Of a DNA stretch of 64,000 nt, positions 24,937 to 38,346 are shown one piece after another (the first letter of the stretch is position 1; every line of letters begins with the position of its first letter). The position numbers and the translations under genes are program-made. The stretch is from Phoronis australis (taxonomy: Eukaryota; Phoronida; Phoronidae): contig NMRA01000252.1 in NCBI GenBank assembly GCA_002633005.1, forward strand, positions 63,672-127,671, read 5' to 3'. The notes beneath the pieces were generated by a model. That model worked only from the letters and a program-made list of their open reading frames with translations, made no database searches and was not told the DNA's origin.

Positions 24937-25100
24937 CTACAGTTTTTTTTTGAAAGTCACCTGGTGCCAGCTGAAGTGAGGTGCAGGTTTGAAAATGAGA
25001 CGGCCGCAGACCAGAACCAATTATAACATTTTTGGCCTGATCAAAAATTAAATGTTATTTAAGCTATCATGCAACAAAACCTCTTAAGGAGTTGTATATG

Positions 25101-25372
25101 CAACAACACGCACGTGCGGCTACATACTAGAAACAACACGCACGTGGAGCTACATACTAACAATACTCGCGTAGGGGTATGTACTATCACCAACACGCAC
25201 GTGGAGCTACATACTAACAACACTCGCGTAGGGGTACGTACTATCAACAACACGCACGTGGAGCTACATACTAGCAACACTCGCGTAGGGGTATGTACTA
25301 TCACCAACACGCACGTAGAGCTACATACTAACAACACGCACTTATGGCTACATGTTAACAACACGTGCATGC
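25101..25372. repeat. 57-bp minisatellite built of two related half-units
   Basis: A half-unit like AACACGCACGTGGAGCTACA alternates with a related half-unit like AACACTCGCGTAGGGGTATG. The dimer has a period of 57 bp. Because 57 is a multiple of three, both strands carry open frames through the array. There is no sign that either is a gene. Confidence 0.9.
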
Positions 25373-25599
25373 TGTACACTAGGAAATTGTGCAGAAGCAT
25401 CTAAGACGATAAGGACTTTTCATAACCAGTTTCTTCCCAAAAGGATGCCTTTTCTGAAAAATCGCTACTAAAGATTTTGTTTTTAATAATACATGTACTT
25501 TTAAAACTTTTTGCAAAGATGTAGTCATTTTCAACAACGCGGTATATCTTGTTCCGTTTCAAGCTCAGTGGGTTATTATAATCTGCTGTTCAGGAGTCC

Positions 25600-25765
25600 C
25601 TGCGAGGGGTTAGGACTGTGGAATTAACCCCTACAAAAGGGGTGATGTTTCTGTAACAAAGCCCTACTGTGGGGTCATTTTTTCATGAAAGCTACATCCT
25701 TTTCGAGCCCATTCTCTAAATGTAGTGTTCTGATTTTCCAGCTGCACCTCGCCAAAAATACAGTA
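25600..25765. repeat. dispersed repeat, related to 60455-60630
   Basis: Shared stretches include CGAGCCCATTCTCTAAA (CGAGCCCACTCTCTAAA in the other copy), a GGGTCA patch before it and CGCCAAAAATAC after it (CGTCCAAAAATAC in the other). Similarity is patchy, so the ends are uncertain. Confidence 0.45.
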
Positions 25766-26015
25766 GAGTACGCATGCGCGCATCCAGCCTAAAAATTGAG
25801 TGGCTCGAAGTTTTGAGAATGTGGATTTTTCACTAAGATTTACGGGTATGTTCAAAGCTATGAATTATGCATTCGCCGAATTTTGGTTGTTCCTGCCTCT
25901 TTACTGGACTTTTGTCTCGTTTTTGTTTCTCTGAGGCGCACTTTTTCGCCCACTTCGCTGAATGCGGGGGGCTTGTTCGAGCCCCGAGCTCCCCCTGGGT
26001 GCGCGCATGTAACCC

Positions 26016-26082
26016 TCGAGGTCCTTTGCATGTCGATCATTTACTAGCCTTTCGAGGTCCTTTACATGTCGATAATTTACAA
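26016..26082. repeat. direct duplication of about 30 bp
   Basis: TCGAGGTCCTTTGCATGTCG at 26016 recurs as TCGAGGTCCTTTACATGTCG at about 26053. The homology continues through an ATTTAC. Confidence 0.75.
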
Positions 26083-29000
26083 ACAGTCACTTAATTAGTA
26101 TTACCATGCAAAATTAAATCCCCGATTTACACGTGCACATGTTTGACAGAGAATTTCACCGCCACTACAAGTACAGTGTAAATATGCCAAGTTTTACTTA
26201 AAGATACGTTTCGCACATTTTTTACAGCTTTACAACTACTGCGGCTAACGCCTCTTGTCAAAGCACTCGTGTTGGAACCAGTTTTTATGTTGGAATCGCC
26301 TTTTATGCAAAAACAGATCATCCACATTTCCGCATATGTGTACTTATGTGTCTCTAGCACATTGTCTCATTATGCTTAAAGCGCCTGTTTAGATGTCATT
26401 AGAGAGAGAGGTGAAATTAGTTGTATTGAAGTAGTGTCTGTTATGCGTGGGTTCTGAGCGAGGAAAGTCTCGATTATGCCATAATTTTTTTGAAGAATCT
26501 GTGATATAAATTTGGATCAGCCAAGAAAAATGTAGCCTATAGGAGTCGTGAGATATTTGAAATTCTCACCCAATTTCAAAATGACGCAGAACAACGTCTA
26601 AGAACATGTAACAAAAAGTATTGATATTTTTATACACGTACTTTGTGTATCACTTACACCAACTGTGTCCGTTAGGTGGCATTGTCCTATTTAACTGCAG
26701 TGGTTTCTATCGCCAATAGTTAATTAAATTAAGGTAATAAGGTGGGTTACGTAACAGTAGCAGTTAAGGCCACGCATGATGGTCTAACGACAAATTAACA
26801 TGCCAGCGCTGTGTTCGGCTAAGGATGTGCTGATACAAACCACGTGTGTAGTGAGGTAATAACTCTTCGACTTCTCCACGTGCTTTGGTTTAAAGCCTAA
26901 TAAAACTATTCTCCGTTTCTGTTAAACTTGTAGTTACATGAAGTTATAGCCAAATGACTTATAACTAGTTAAACACTCCTTCTCTGTTTTTAATCACTTA
27001 GGCTCGAAATTAAAGATAGCTGCAATTCCTGACGATGATTACTGGTCGGCCGCGAAACCGATATCTTCCCCAGCGTGGTGTCATATTCTCAGAAAAAATG
27101 CTCGAATCTTATTTTAGGAAACGGTGTTGGTTTTCTTTCAGAAAGAATTTATAATAAGTCTGATTTATGCTTTTAACGTTTCTACAAGGAACGTATTGCC
27201 TAAGATCGGCGACGTTAACTGAGCTCAACATTTGTGTGGCTCAACTGGACAAACATGGTCAATATCAACCCTATCAAACGACCATTCAAAGCTTCACCAC
27301 GACTAGTCCATCCAAATTTGTATTTAATGTTTCAAAATTGATAAAAATTGAGTTAATGATAATTAACCGGCATCGTTTCCCACTGGAACCTTGGGAAAGA
27401 AAATGTAAAGAACTCCAGCGGATGTTTACATACGTGTAAATTCCAATGGTCATGATTGCAATATAATTTCCACATTCACCGTGTATATCTGTTGGTTTCG
27501 TTTGAAGTGGTCGTTTAAGTACCATTTGGTGAAGGTTGTGTACCCGCATTGTAGCCGATGCCATTATTGCCATGCAGAATACGCTGCGCGTTCATGCTCA
27601 TTAAATTCGTAGTTACAGTCTTCGAAAGCATAGGCTTATTGTGCTTTTAAAATTAATTTACTAGTTTTGCCTTTGGCGTATGCCTGGACAGTGAAATAGG
27701 ACAAACATGCTGATTGGAAGAAAGGAAAGATTAGAAATATTTACCTCGTTGATTCATATCAAGTGCCTTTAATAACTACCCTTAAAACTTGTGTACCTTA
27801 ATGATTCATGGCGTGTCTTGCATAGAGGAGGTTCTGTCCATAGACATAGAGGTTGTATCTCGCGAGTAACGATCAGTTTTGTTTTCATTATACCTTGCCG
27901 TGTGCGGCCTGGGTAGATCGTTCAAAACAACCCAATATACACGTTAGCACAGCGCTGTATCTAACAGCGATTTCTTAAATGATATCCCTTGCTAACTTAC
28001 CCTGTTCTTTACCGTTACCACGGTAACTGGAATTTGTGTTCTGCAATGATCTTAATAATGTGCAATTGGAAAACAGACGGTATGATATTTCAAATTCCCA
28101 CTTTAGATAACCTTCACGTGTGCAGGTCATGAAGAAATTACATGGCAAATGACTCTGCCGAAAACAGTTATTACCAATTCAGCTCTTCAGTTTGCAGTCG
28201 AACCTTTTTTGTCCGCGGGGGAATACAGAATTAGAACGATAAATTTGAACAGAAAATGAGCACGTTGTGGTCACAGCTGTACGTCTTATATATCGACTGA
28301 GTTAGATCAGCCGTTGTCTGCTCTACCTGTGCTACCTGGACCAAGGGATTTAGATAATCTTTCAAGGTCATAAACAACGTATTCTGACACTGGACTTGTA
28401 CTGAAAATTGGGAAACTGTTTGACGAAATAGTCCCCCAGTGAATTAATGGTTCTCCCGAAATTCAGAATACAAGATTCCCATAAGAGAACAAGTAGCGTG
28501 TGACGCTTCTGTCAACACGTCTGAATCAAAGCATTTGTATCAATGGACATTCCTCTTTCAGTTTACTACGGCTTCTCTTTTTGTAATTAAGAATATAAAA
28601 GGCCTCGTAAAACTGCCTTAAAATTGGAAACGACTCATTAAAATTGATTCAAAGCCATTTTCACCCGATTTCTGCTATGCTCGTTTAGTTAAATTCACGA
28701 CCGGCTAATTCAATAGGTATAAATTTCGCCAAGCATGGCATTGGCTCACAAGCAAAGAACCGGCGGCATCCTTTGAAGTTGGGTCAAAAAATGACTTAAC
28801 ATTTCCCGAGTAAGTCAGGCATCTGGTAAGTTAGTCAGCGCTTCATATTTTGAGATATGAAGAAGTTTAAGAGTTTTTGATTGCTTCGAAATCATCACGC
28901 AAACGGTAGCGGTGCAGACGATGAACACTGCTTAGTAGCTTTAATTACACGCTGGACATCCGCCCTTTGGATAGCGTGAAGGGGACATTTCGCGTGTCCA

Positions 29001-31652
29001 TGCAAATTTGATATCTAGTACAGCTGTAGGGTAAATTTGATGACATTAACGTAAGTTTGTCACGGAGTTGTTGGGGGTTAAAATCTATATTTAAAAACAA
29101 ACTCTTCTCAAATGTAGTAAAGCATTGATAATGTTAGATCCTAAATTTATTCACTGTTCAATAGTTGGTATCATGTATTTTGAAGAACAACTGCAAGTTT
29201 TGTGTGCATGGATTGATGAAAATGTTCCTAATATATTTCTATGTTGACTGCTTTATATGAAGGGACTATCTTTGCAGAAATTGTCTGAGTAGTTGTAAAC
29301 ATTTGATGAATGGGAAATTTGAAGGACTATTAAGGGCCAAATTATGTTCGTTATTTCAAATTGAAAATGGAAATATAGTTTGCTGGCCCATTTGTTAAGA
29401 CAAAGCCGAAACAAAGTTGAGACAGCGATACAAACATCGCTAAATGCAATGTAACCGCGAATATAAACATGGTTGTAAGACGTTACAACAAGCAAGAGTT
29501 ACTGAAGTATGTGCGCTCAAGGCAGCGAAAAGAAGTAATGCCATTATGAATTAATGTTTCGATTAAATTTGTAAAATTCAAAAGAATTAATGATTGAAGC
29601 CCTATAACAAATAATTCAAAACATTCAAAGAAATTATTTTTGTAAAAACTGCTGCCTGTAATTGTTTATTGTGCTGCAATGGCTATGAGTTGCTTTTTTA
29701 GGAATTTAATTTGATTTTTAATGCCCGAACCAATTTCCTAAAAATCGGTTGTAGTAGATATTTGTTCTAAACTTGTTTGAAAATAGCCAAAATTAGATCA
29801 CGTTTTAGTTTTTCAATGCTAAATTTTCACACTTTGACGTTTTGTTTTAATTTGCTTTAGATTTGCGGAATGAAAGTCTTTTTTATTTGTCTCAAGAAGT
29901 CGCAATGCCCAAATAGGCACTAGTTTATTACTTTTCCTTAACGCTGCCCTCTGTAAATTACCGTGTGATTTCATTGCCGTGTGATTTGCACAGGAGAAAG
30001 AGGTATCTGTTATTTCATTCTTAGTTTAAGTGTTGAATCATGCCGGTTGTGCTTTCTAGCCGTAGTTGTCACAATCAGTCGTCAATGAAGTAACACGCCA
30101 TCATCCGTATATCCGTGTTGCGTTGGTAACACCAACTGTTGTTTCAACCACCGTCAATTCCACTCCGTCTATGCAATGTTTTACAGCTGACATAGCAATT
30201 GAAAACTCGTTTAACTGTCTCCACAAAGGTGTCTGTTAAATATATGGTCCCATGCGTCTTGCTGATACATCATTCTTAAAGATAAAGTCTCCACTTGTTT
30301 TATAAATATATTATGACCTTCGTGTCTCAGTAGCTCTCTTACTCAAACAGTCAATCATATAAAACAGTTCCTGTAGATGTCACCCATATACCGATAACTG
30401 CTTAAAAATGTCAAAGATAATCCACTGAGCAGGAATCTTTATAAAATGGGCAGAGTGGTTAGATGTTGTCTTCATTATGTTTAAATCATTAAGACAATGG
30501 CAAATAACTATTCATAATCCGCTACCACATTGACCACAAAACTAAGTGCTTGCGGTTTGTGTACTTACAAACAATATTTAGAACGCTTTCAAAACTCTAT
30601 GGTCTCAAGTTTGGAAATAATTTGTTTTGCTCCGAAGTAGTGATATGTTCGGTTAGACACAACCATTAGAAACGTTTGACCTGGTTATTCGAACCGTAAA
30701 TAGGCGTTAACTTGGTCAGTCACTGATATTTTGGAACCATTTAACATGTGCTGCAATAAACCCGTTTTTCAATACCGAGAAACTTTTATTTGATTTAATG
30801 TTATCTTTACATGAACTCTCTAATGCGTAAATTTTACATTGCAAAAACAAAACTGTTTTTATTAGAGATGCTCCTCGTTTGAAAATTTCAAGCAGATTCT
30901 CTATTTGAAAACTGCTCTTATTTTATTTCAAACTTCCGTTCTACGCTATGTAAACCTATGTATTATTAACACGTGAACGGACTCCACGTCAACATGATAT
31001 CCACAAGTATGTTTACAAGAATCTTGTGTTCCACTAACTAATTGTAAAGAAACGTCAGTGTTTAGTTTGTTATTGTCGTATAAACATTGATGGCTTGCAT
31101 CATAACTGAGCTTACATCTCACCCTCAACTGTGGTTATCCTTAAACAATGGGCAGGATTGGGCTTTTTGTAAAACTGTAATGTCGCACCGCTTATAGACC
31201 CCAGGGAATGGAGTGGTACCTTGTTTCAATTTCAAATAAACCATTGACTACATGAAAACGAACAAAATATTGTTGAGTTTTCGCTATCAGAACTCTGGGT
31301 GTCTTTAGGGTTGATTTCTATTAAAGTTGTTACATTTTGTAAAAAAAAACAGAGTTGGGCATGTATGCATCTTAGCTAGCCATTTTATAATACACAACTC
31401 GAAAAAGTTTCTAAATGATTCTATTTTTTATTTTGAAAATTGGCACCACATGTTTAAAGGGAATCAAATTAAAAACAAAACAAAATGAAGACGAGGGTTA
31501 TTTTAGCTAGACAGGTAACATTCCAAGCTTACAGCCTTTACGTAAAAAAATGTTCTTTTTAGATAAATCTGTCAGAAGATTTAAAAAAAATCATTCCAAG
31601 ACTAAGTTTACTACACTGCGCTCTTTCTCAACCTTTATAATTATAATTGCAG

Positions 31653-31731
31653 ACAGTAAACAGTCCTCAGTATTTCACGGAGAAGCTGCATCACTTTGGC
31701 GAAGTATCCGCGGCATACGGACACACGACAG
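31653..31731 (+). CDS. MyoD: MyoD-family gene, exon 2 of 3
   Basis: A 79-nt exon preceded by TATAATTGCAG and followed by a GTAAAC donor. Joined in phase 0 to exon 1 it encodes residues 283-308, beginning TVNSPQYFTEKLHHF, and leaves one base of the next codon. A short second exon of about this size is also known in vertebrate MyoD-family genes (established knowledge, from memory). The phase then fits exon 3 exactly. A different acceptor within the same few bases (31656) would introduce a stop, which supports the call. Confidence 0.85.
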
Positions 31732-31861
31732 GTAAACTTTTCTGTAGAGGCTTCAGTTAAACTTGGTGTAAATACTCCTTTAAGAGAAGTGAACTTTTGA
31801 GTTAGGCCATTTTACGTAAAAAAACTGGTCTCAAGCAGTTTCTTAGCCAGATTAGAAGTCA

Positions 31862-32107
31862 GGGGCCTATTCCAAGAAACTGGCTGAAGTTCATTTTTGT
31901 ACTTAAGTCTAAGATTTGTGTCAACTTCTAAACTTTTGAAACTTCCACATCCGATAAGATAGTCAAAATTAAGACAATAAACGTAAAACGTAAGTCAAAC
32001 TTAAAATTTTTTTCTTGAAACAGTCTTAAGACAAATTTAAGTTACCTTAAAATTGACTGAACTTTAGGTTTGTCTTAGATTAGCCAACGATTCTTGGAGC
32101 AGGCCCC
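31862..32107. mobile_element. 246-bp MITE with terminal inverted repeats and TCA target duplication
   Basis: The left end GGGGCCTATTCCAAGAA and the reverse complement of the right end, GGGGCCTGCTCCAAGAA, match at all but two positions. Similarity continues inwards around TCTAAGA. Both sides are flanked by TCA (31859-31861 and 32108-32110). A 3-bp target duplication suggests a PIF/Harbinger-type mobiliser, but that is an inference. No open frame of note. Confidence 0.82.
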
Positions 32108-32847
32108 TCAATTCAGAACTTTGATAGAACAGTCAGTTCATTAGACAAGGTTCAACAAGTTGCGTTTACCCGAATAGCCATTTTGCGTTTGCGCGAACTC
32201 CAGCAACAACGATCTGTCAGTTCTTGACAAGCCTGACAATATCATCTAATCTCACTAATTAGCCACTTGAGACCATTTTTATGAGAGCAAGTGGCCTAAA
32301 TCAAAAATTATTTTTATTGAGGGCGACTTTACGCAAACTCATATTTTCTGCCGCACGTAACACACAGTGTTCTATCTTATAATGGGTGCGTAACTTTAGA
32401 TTGGACACATTATTTTTAGTGTGATAGACTCACTTGTGAATTGTAAAACATGGAGAAAACGAGACTAGGCATTCGTTACATATGATTGACGTCAGTGGCG
32501 CTATAGGTATAAGCCCTGTTTCGTTCATCGTACAGATAGTATTCGTTTCATGGCACCGTCATAGTAATGTATTTTGCATAGGGAAATAGGAAACAAGCGG
32601 TAAACAAATCGTGTAGATTTTCCTGATAAAAATACGAGAGGTCAGTTCTATTATTTTTGGTCTTACAGGTGTACATGTACTTGTGAATGCCAATTGTAAA
32701 AATAATTAGACAACAGAGAACTTTTAATTAAATTGTAAGTTGATAAAGAGATCCGTGTATACACGATGATTAGGTGCTGAACAAACTTTTCCAAGAGTGT
32801 CCATTGCTCTGTTTTTCCATATCCACTTTGAATACTGGGCTGCTCAC

Positions 32848-33058
32848 CCTGTAGGTCAGTAAATGGTCTCGGGATGGTGTCAAAGCCCAAAGGAGCAGTA
32901 CTCAGTCTCACATGATCAATGTCTACCCGTCTCGCTTTCCCAACCTCAGCTCGGCGGGAGTGCGTAGAATATTGTTGAGAGTATTTACTCCTTCTTATTA
33001 GAAGCTTAGTGAAAACATCTGGCCGATAATTCATCAACCACTGACTTAGGGGTTCCAT
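32848..33058 (-). CDS. unidentified open coding-like segment (possible first exon)
   Basis: On the minus strand a frame starting MEPLSQWLMNYRPDVF runs about 70 codons in locally GC-richer sequence. It meets a strong donor (CAGG followed by GTGAGC, gt at 32847-32846) after FTDLQG. The same frame stays open upstream to 33079 and downstream to 32663, 138 codons in all, which is long for this AT-rich region. I recognise no family. It lies inside intron 2 of the MyoD-family gene on the opposite strand. It could be a nested gene, a retro-derived fragment or chance. Confidence 0.3.
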
Positions 33059-34165
33059 CCATTCCAATTTATATTTCACGCATCACGACTAAAGCGGAAC
33101 ATTACTCGCGAAATTGTGTGCACCACCTATGAAATATGCTAAAAATACTAACCGTAGACCATGGCGAAAGTTGAGTGTTTCTTTTGTCACCATAGCTTCG
33201 CAAAACTTTATTATATAATTTTACTCTTTCACGAGTTTATCCTGCACAATGGCTGTATTACTATGTTTTTATGATTTTGCATTATCTCAAAAATATGTTA
33301 AGCTATTGCAACTCTACTTGAGAGTTTTCTATAAACGTGAACAGTGGTAGTCAGCTATTTCGTTTTGTAGTTTAAATAATTTTGGCAAAACTAAAAACAG
33401 GTGCACGGAATTATAAAATCTATCTAATATTTAATTACAAAAAACGCTGGAAGTAATGCTAGTGATAAAAGCATTAAAAACTAGTGGGGTGCGATAAAAG
33501 TATCGTTAAGTTCGAATGTAACTAGCTGAAATATTGCAGCTAACTAAGACCAGTGACCAGGAGCCAGTTTCTTGAAATTTGTCTTAGACTTTACAATCAC
33601 CAATCTATAATATAGGATGAGTTTAGCCAGTCAACAGATATCATTATTATATAAAAGTTTTACCTCTGCTTTTGTTTGCCTTATTTTTCTTTTAATTTTC
33701 TTTTTTTCTTTTAAAGTTGTCGGGTACACGGTTAAATCTCTACATATGGCGGCAGTTGAGTGAGTGCCCATGTGCGGCCCTGTTATATTGTGGGGTACCA
33801 TCAAATATGAAAATTAAACTAGCAAATTCATATTTAATTCAGCTAAGTTTGAAAATATTTGGATGTGTGTTAAATGAGCATTTTTTGGGCTTTAGTTTCG
33901 ACTGAACTGACTTGAGTTAAAATTCGTTTTATGAAACGGAAAGAGTATTTTTAAGTCGGGAAATTTGGTCGGCACACTACTATTTCGAAAAATAATTTAA
34001 TCTCGCTTCGGCTAAAAGGCAGTGTCTCACACATAACTTATCAACTATTTTTAGCGGTAATGCGCTCATAATTATTTGACTAAACTTTTATTTAGCAATT
34101 GTGAAGTGGAAGCCCTAGGCTAGATTTCTGTATTACGTATTGAGTCCTTTTTCATGAAACATACC

Positions 34166-34592
34166 CCAGTGTCCGGTTGCATGAAACAGTCCCAAATAGG
34201 GACTCAACTAAGTTCCCTAAATCTTTTTCGTATTTTTTTCGTTCTTTAGGCACAGATGTATTACTTTTTCTATAATTTTATCTTTATTGTGAGCTCTTCT
34301 TTGAGTAATGGCATTTTCTAATAATAAAACTTAATTCAATCAAAACAGTTAGGGACTTAGTCCTTAAATTGGCGGAGCTGCATGAAAAGATCCTACTTAT
34401 TTTCAATAATATGGAAAATTCAATCCCGAGTTCATTCTCGACTTGTATCAAAGTCGAAAATTGGCATAGTAATAATACTCAAATAGCATAAAATAAGACA
34501 ATCAGTGTTTTCACAAGCCCGCAAATATGCAGTAGATTTAGGGAACTTAGTTGAGTCCCGATTTGAGACTGTGTCATGCAACCGGCCACTGG
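34166..34592. mobile_element. MITE with about 59-bp terminal inverted repeats, copy B
   Basis: The left end, beginning CCAGTGTCCGGTTGCATGAA, and the reverse complement of the right end, CCAGTGGCCGGTTGCATGAC, match over about 59 bp with only a few differences, ending at AAGTTCCCTAAATCT. The interior is AT-rich and non-coding. It contains one copy of the sequence that forms the 88-bp array in the related element at 24242-24936. Confidence 0.88.
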
Positions 34593-37500
34593 ACCCCATG
34601 CACGTGGCTATTTTTGAAAGTGATTTCTTGACAAGTCGTTATTTCACAAGGTAATACGATAACATTAAGTTAAGTGATATTTTCATTTTTGAATAGTGAA
34701 GGAACTTAAGAAGAAATGTAAGAAGAGTGCACGTTGCTGCAGATCTCATATTTTGACTGGTAACAAGCTAACTGAAAATATCGTGGGAAGATCCTTGTGT
34801 TGTCTCGCCCCTTATAACTAATAAATCATTCACTTTCTCCATGCACACGGCATGGTCGGTGTCTAAATTCAGGTCTACTGCGTCCCGGACAATGGCGCGA
34901 CTCAGCGGGCGCTGCAAACTATGTTTTTCTCGCACTGTTTTTTGTTTGTATAACCTTGGGTATTTGTAGCGACTTTTAAGCGACCGAGTACAATAACTAA
35001 TTAACAGAAACAAAAACTCCAATTTGCTGCGCCACCTTGAAATATAATGAGATCAATAAATTCTGCCAATTTTCAGATCTTGATTTGATCTTCCTTGTGG
35101 TCTATTTCTGTTTTTAGTGAAGCTTCTACGCTCTCTTCGTTAATGCATTTTTGATTGAATACTGAAGTGATTGATGTATTAATGTCATAGTATTCTTGTT
35201 TAATTCTCAAAAGATACTGCGAAAGCAGCCTAGTTTATCAACAAAAACGTGCTCATTTAAAAACTTTTCAGCCCTCTTAAAGACGCTACTCTCATTAAAA
35301 CTTTGGGTATGGAAAATTCAACTTGCGCCACCTGGTGAATTTCTGGAGAATTGTGCATCAAACTTTAATTTGTAATTCGAAAATAAAGTAATATATTCCC
35401 CAAACATATACGCCTGGCATAAGTACCAGCTACAGATTTGGCTTAGATGTAAAATTAGTGGGTAAACTAAGATGGCCGTTCGATAAAAAAAATTGAAATT
35501 GGTCGACGTTATGTCAGAGTGATAACAAGGTATGCACTGCCTTAGTGGGGGTGTTCTTACGATTCCCATTTCATTTCACGAAATTTAAGCAAACCCTTAG
35601 AATTTGCACCACGAGAGAGCAAAATCTTTGATTATGGATTTTGCTCTCAAGTATTTGCTCTATGCAAATAGACGCAGGTAGGTTTCCGGTACAATGGTCG
35701 GCTACTGGAACCACTTTTAACATGTTTCCATGAAAAGCTTCCCTCCATATCGAGTTAATAAGATGACCATTTGGCGATCCTGTCGTAATCGTAAGTCTCA
35801 CCATGCGTGCAATACGTATAACGGGGTCAAATAAAGTATTGGGGACAAATAAAAACAACACAAGATTAATATATATTTTAAGTTGTATTGGGAATTTCAG
35901 GGTCACGGTTCTACAAATAATTATTTCGCAGAAGGAACCAGATGGGTTTGTTTTCGATCTCTTGATCTCGTTGGTCCTTCATTTACCATCATTAAATTTC
36001 CATAAATATTAACATAAAATATTCAAACAACGAAATTTCAAATTCTTCTCGAACACTGTGCGCTCAGGTATACCGGAACAGCCAGGGTGGTCTGTAAGCA
36101 AGAGTTAATTTGCATATCCAAGATTTTAATGAAGTTGAATGTATTTAAAGCATTACGATGTCTGCCCACAACCAATAGGGTTATTATCTTTAAAATGTGT
36201 TTAGCAAATAATAAATGATGTTTGTGTTTAAGAAACTGCTGTTACTTATGATTTCCTGTGTTGAATTAAGGTGCACTTTAACATTTGAAGCTTTCCATTG
36301 TTTTTTCTAGTTTTTCATGTTAAACGTTAAACTGAGTTACGTTAGTTTCCGCTTTAATGCCAGTCTGTTCGAGAGATAACGACATGTGAATGTAAATTAT
36401 AACTAAAATTCACCTAAGTAAAAACTCTCTTCTTTTGACTTTACAAGAAGAAGAATCTGACATGGGCTGAGCAATATTTTTACGCTTATGCAAATGTCTC
36501 CAAAAGAAAATAACTCACAGACTTTTCTCAGGTATCCACGAGCTCGGTCGCAAATGAGCCAAGAGAGATTAGGAATTCGTCAGTATCACAATACCACCAG
36601 AATTTCGGAAGATTTTGATATCGTTGTACGCTCACCAGGCTAGCCACAAGTTTGTTTTAACTAGCTGAAAATTTACAAAGTAAACAGTCAACGTTGGTCG
36701 CAACTTACCGATCTAATGAATGCAGAAGAAGTCCGATATTGAGAACATATGCATTTCAAGTTCAATTATTGCAAGTTTTGAAGTGATAATTATTCGATGG
36801 TTATTTTGTGGTCATTTTTATCGATTATGATAACAAAATTGTTTTTTATTCCTTCGAGCAAAATTACGCGCATTCTTTTAGCGACGGTCTTTTAGTCGCA
36901 GGTCTAATAGAAATTAAAAGACCTTGAAAAAATTTCTCATTATCAAACGTATGAAATGACAGCACTTATCTTTGAGTTTTATGTATACAAAAATAATAAT
37001 CTGTATAAATGATTGAAATTGATACAAATTACAACTTTTTATTTACCTGCATTTTTGTGATTGATTTAAATTCATTGACTAAACCGCTTATTGTTTCGAC
37101 CAACAGGAGCAGTTCAATATAACTAGTCTGGAGGCGTCACTTCTGGGTTTTTGAATACCGGTTGGTCAAATTATTCAATAATCTTCGCCCTCATCAAATG
37201 GAGTTCTTTTGCACATTCACCGCGTTACACGGCTACCGCGTTTTGCATAATTATTGTTTTCTGATGAAATGGGAAATGTCTCTTAAAATAACAAGAGCGT
37301 TGTAAACGAGTTTAAAATTGGAATTTAATTAAAACCACATGGTGTACAGAGCAAGAAGAGGAATGTAAAGTCGATCGTCTTTAACACGGCAGCGTAACCC
37401 TATGTGAGCCTGGATAATAGTAGTGAAACGAAATATCCATTAAATTGTACTGCGGTGCTGTGAATAGTTTGGACAGATAATAGTATAAAAATAATATGAT

Positions 37501-38267
37501 TAAGTGCAGTTTGTCACTTGGTATGTGGAAAGTTTGAATTGAGAACTATTTCCGACACGTTTTTGGTAAGTGTGAACCCGTACTGAACGCTTACTCCACT
37601 ATCTTTCGAAATGTTTCAAGCGCATTCAAGGCACACCAGATGGGAGTAGCATCTATTAAATACTGTATAATAACATACGGCTATACGCATCAAGACGGGT
37701 TTAAATGAAACATTTTTGTACAACTGCGAAAACACGAACATTGTAACTTTTTTACTGTTTTTACAAAATTGTGTTGTCATAAATCAATAGATGGCGTGTA
37801 TGAAGACTTATCTGTCTTACTTATTGCTTTTATTTAGTAAAATATTGGCAAAGTTTGTAAAACATCTGTTTGTAAACACTTTCGAATAAATTCACCCAAG
37901 TATTTCTGTCACTGCTCACGCAGTTATAACCTGCATGATGAATGATCCGTCGCGCTATTCCTGGTCTCACTTCAAAAGACTTGTGGTATTGCAATGTCTG
38001 TTTTAAGCGTCTATGCCGTTTTGAAGCGTGTCCCTAATTTTGTGCCCCATGCACTTTTCCGACTGACTCAAATCACACCTTCTAATTAAATGCATACAGC
38101 ACAGTGCTAGATAATGTGAGTATAGGCTGTGTTATTGTGGGATAAACAATGTCTTTTTAGTTTTGATATGATGACAGACACACAGGTGTTGTTTGAACAA
38201 TTCATCACGAACTGTCAGCAGAAAATAATGATACTGTGCCTTATGTGATGCGGTACCCACTCGAAAC

Positions 38268-38346
38268 GTGTTCATGAAAACCGGCCGGCTATGATCAGTT
38301 ACATGTACAAAGGTGTTCATGAAAGCCGGATATGATGAGTTACCAA
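38268..38346. repeat. short direct duplication
   Basis: GTGTTCATGAAAACCGG is followed about 43 bp later by GTGTTCATGAAAGCCGG. Both copies are then followed by a similar TATGAT.AGTTAC sequence. Confidence 0.65.

Larger units (their letters stand above)
22483..31652 (+). other. intron 1 of the MyoD-family gene
   Basis: This 9.2-kb intron has a GTGAGT donor and a TTGCAG acceptor. It holds a MITE with an internal 88-bp array (24242-24936), a 57-bp dimeric minisatellite (25101-25372), a dispersed repeat (about 25600-25765) and a short direct duplication (26016-26082). The remainder is AT-rich with no supported exon or RNA gene. An 87-codon frame at 22625-22888 has no recognisable motif. Confidence 0.85.

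Noticed and set aside
34768-35022. 84-codon minus-strand frame ending in DLLVIRGETTQGSSHDIFS
   Set aside because: It could be a terminal exon, but the upstream acceptor has no pyrimidine tract and no partner exon was found.
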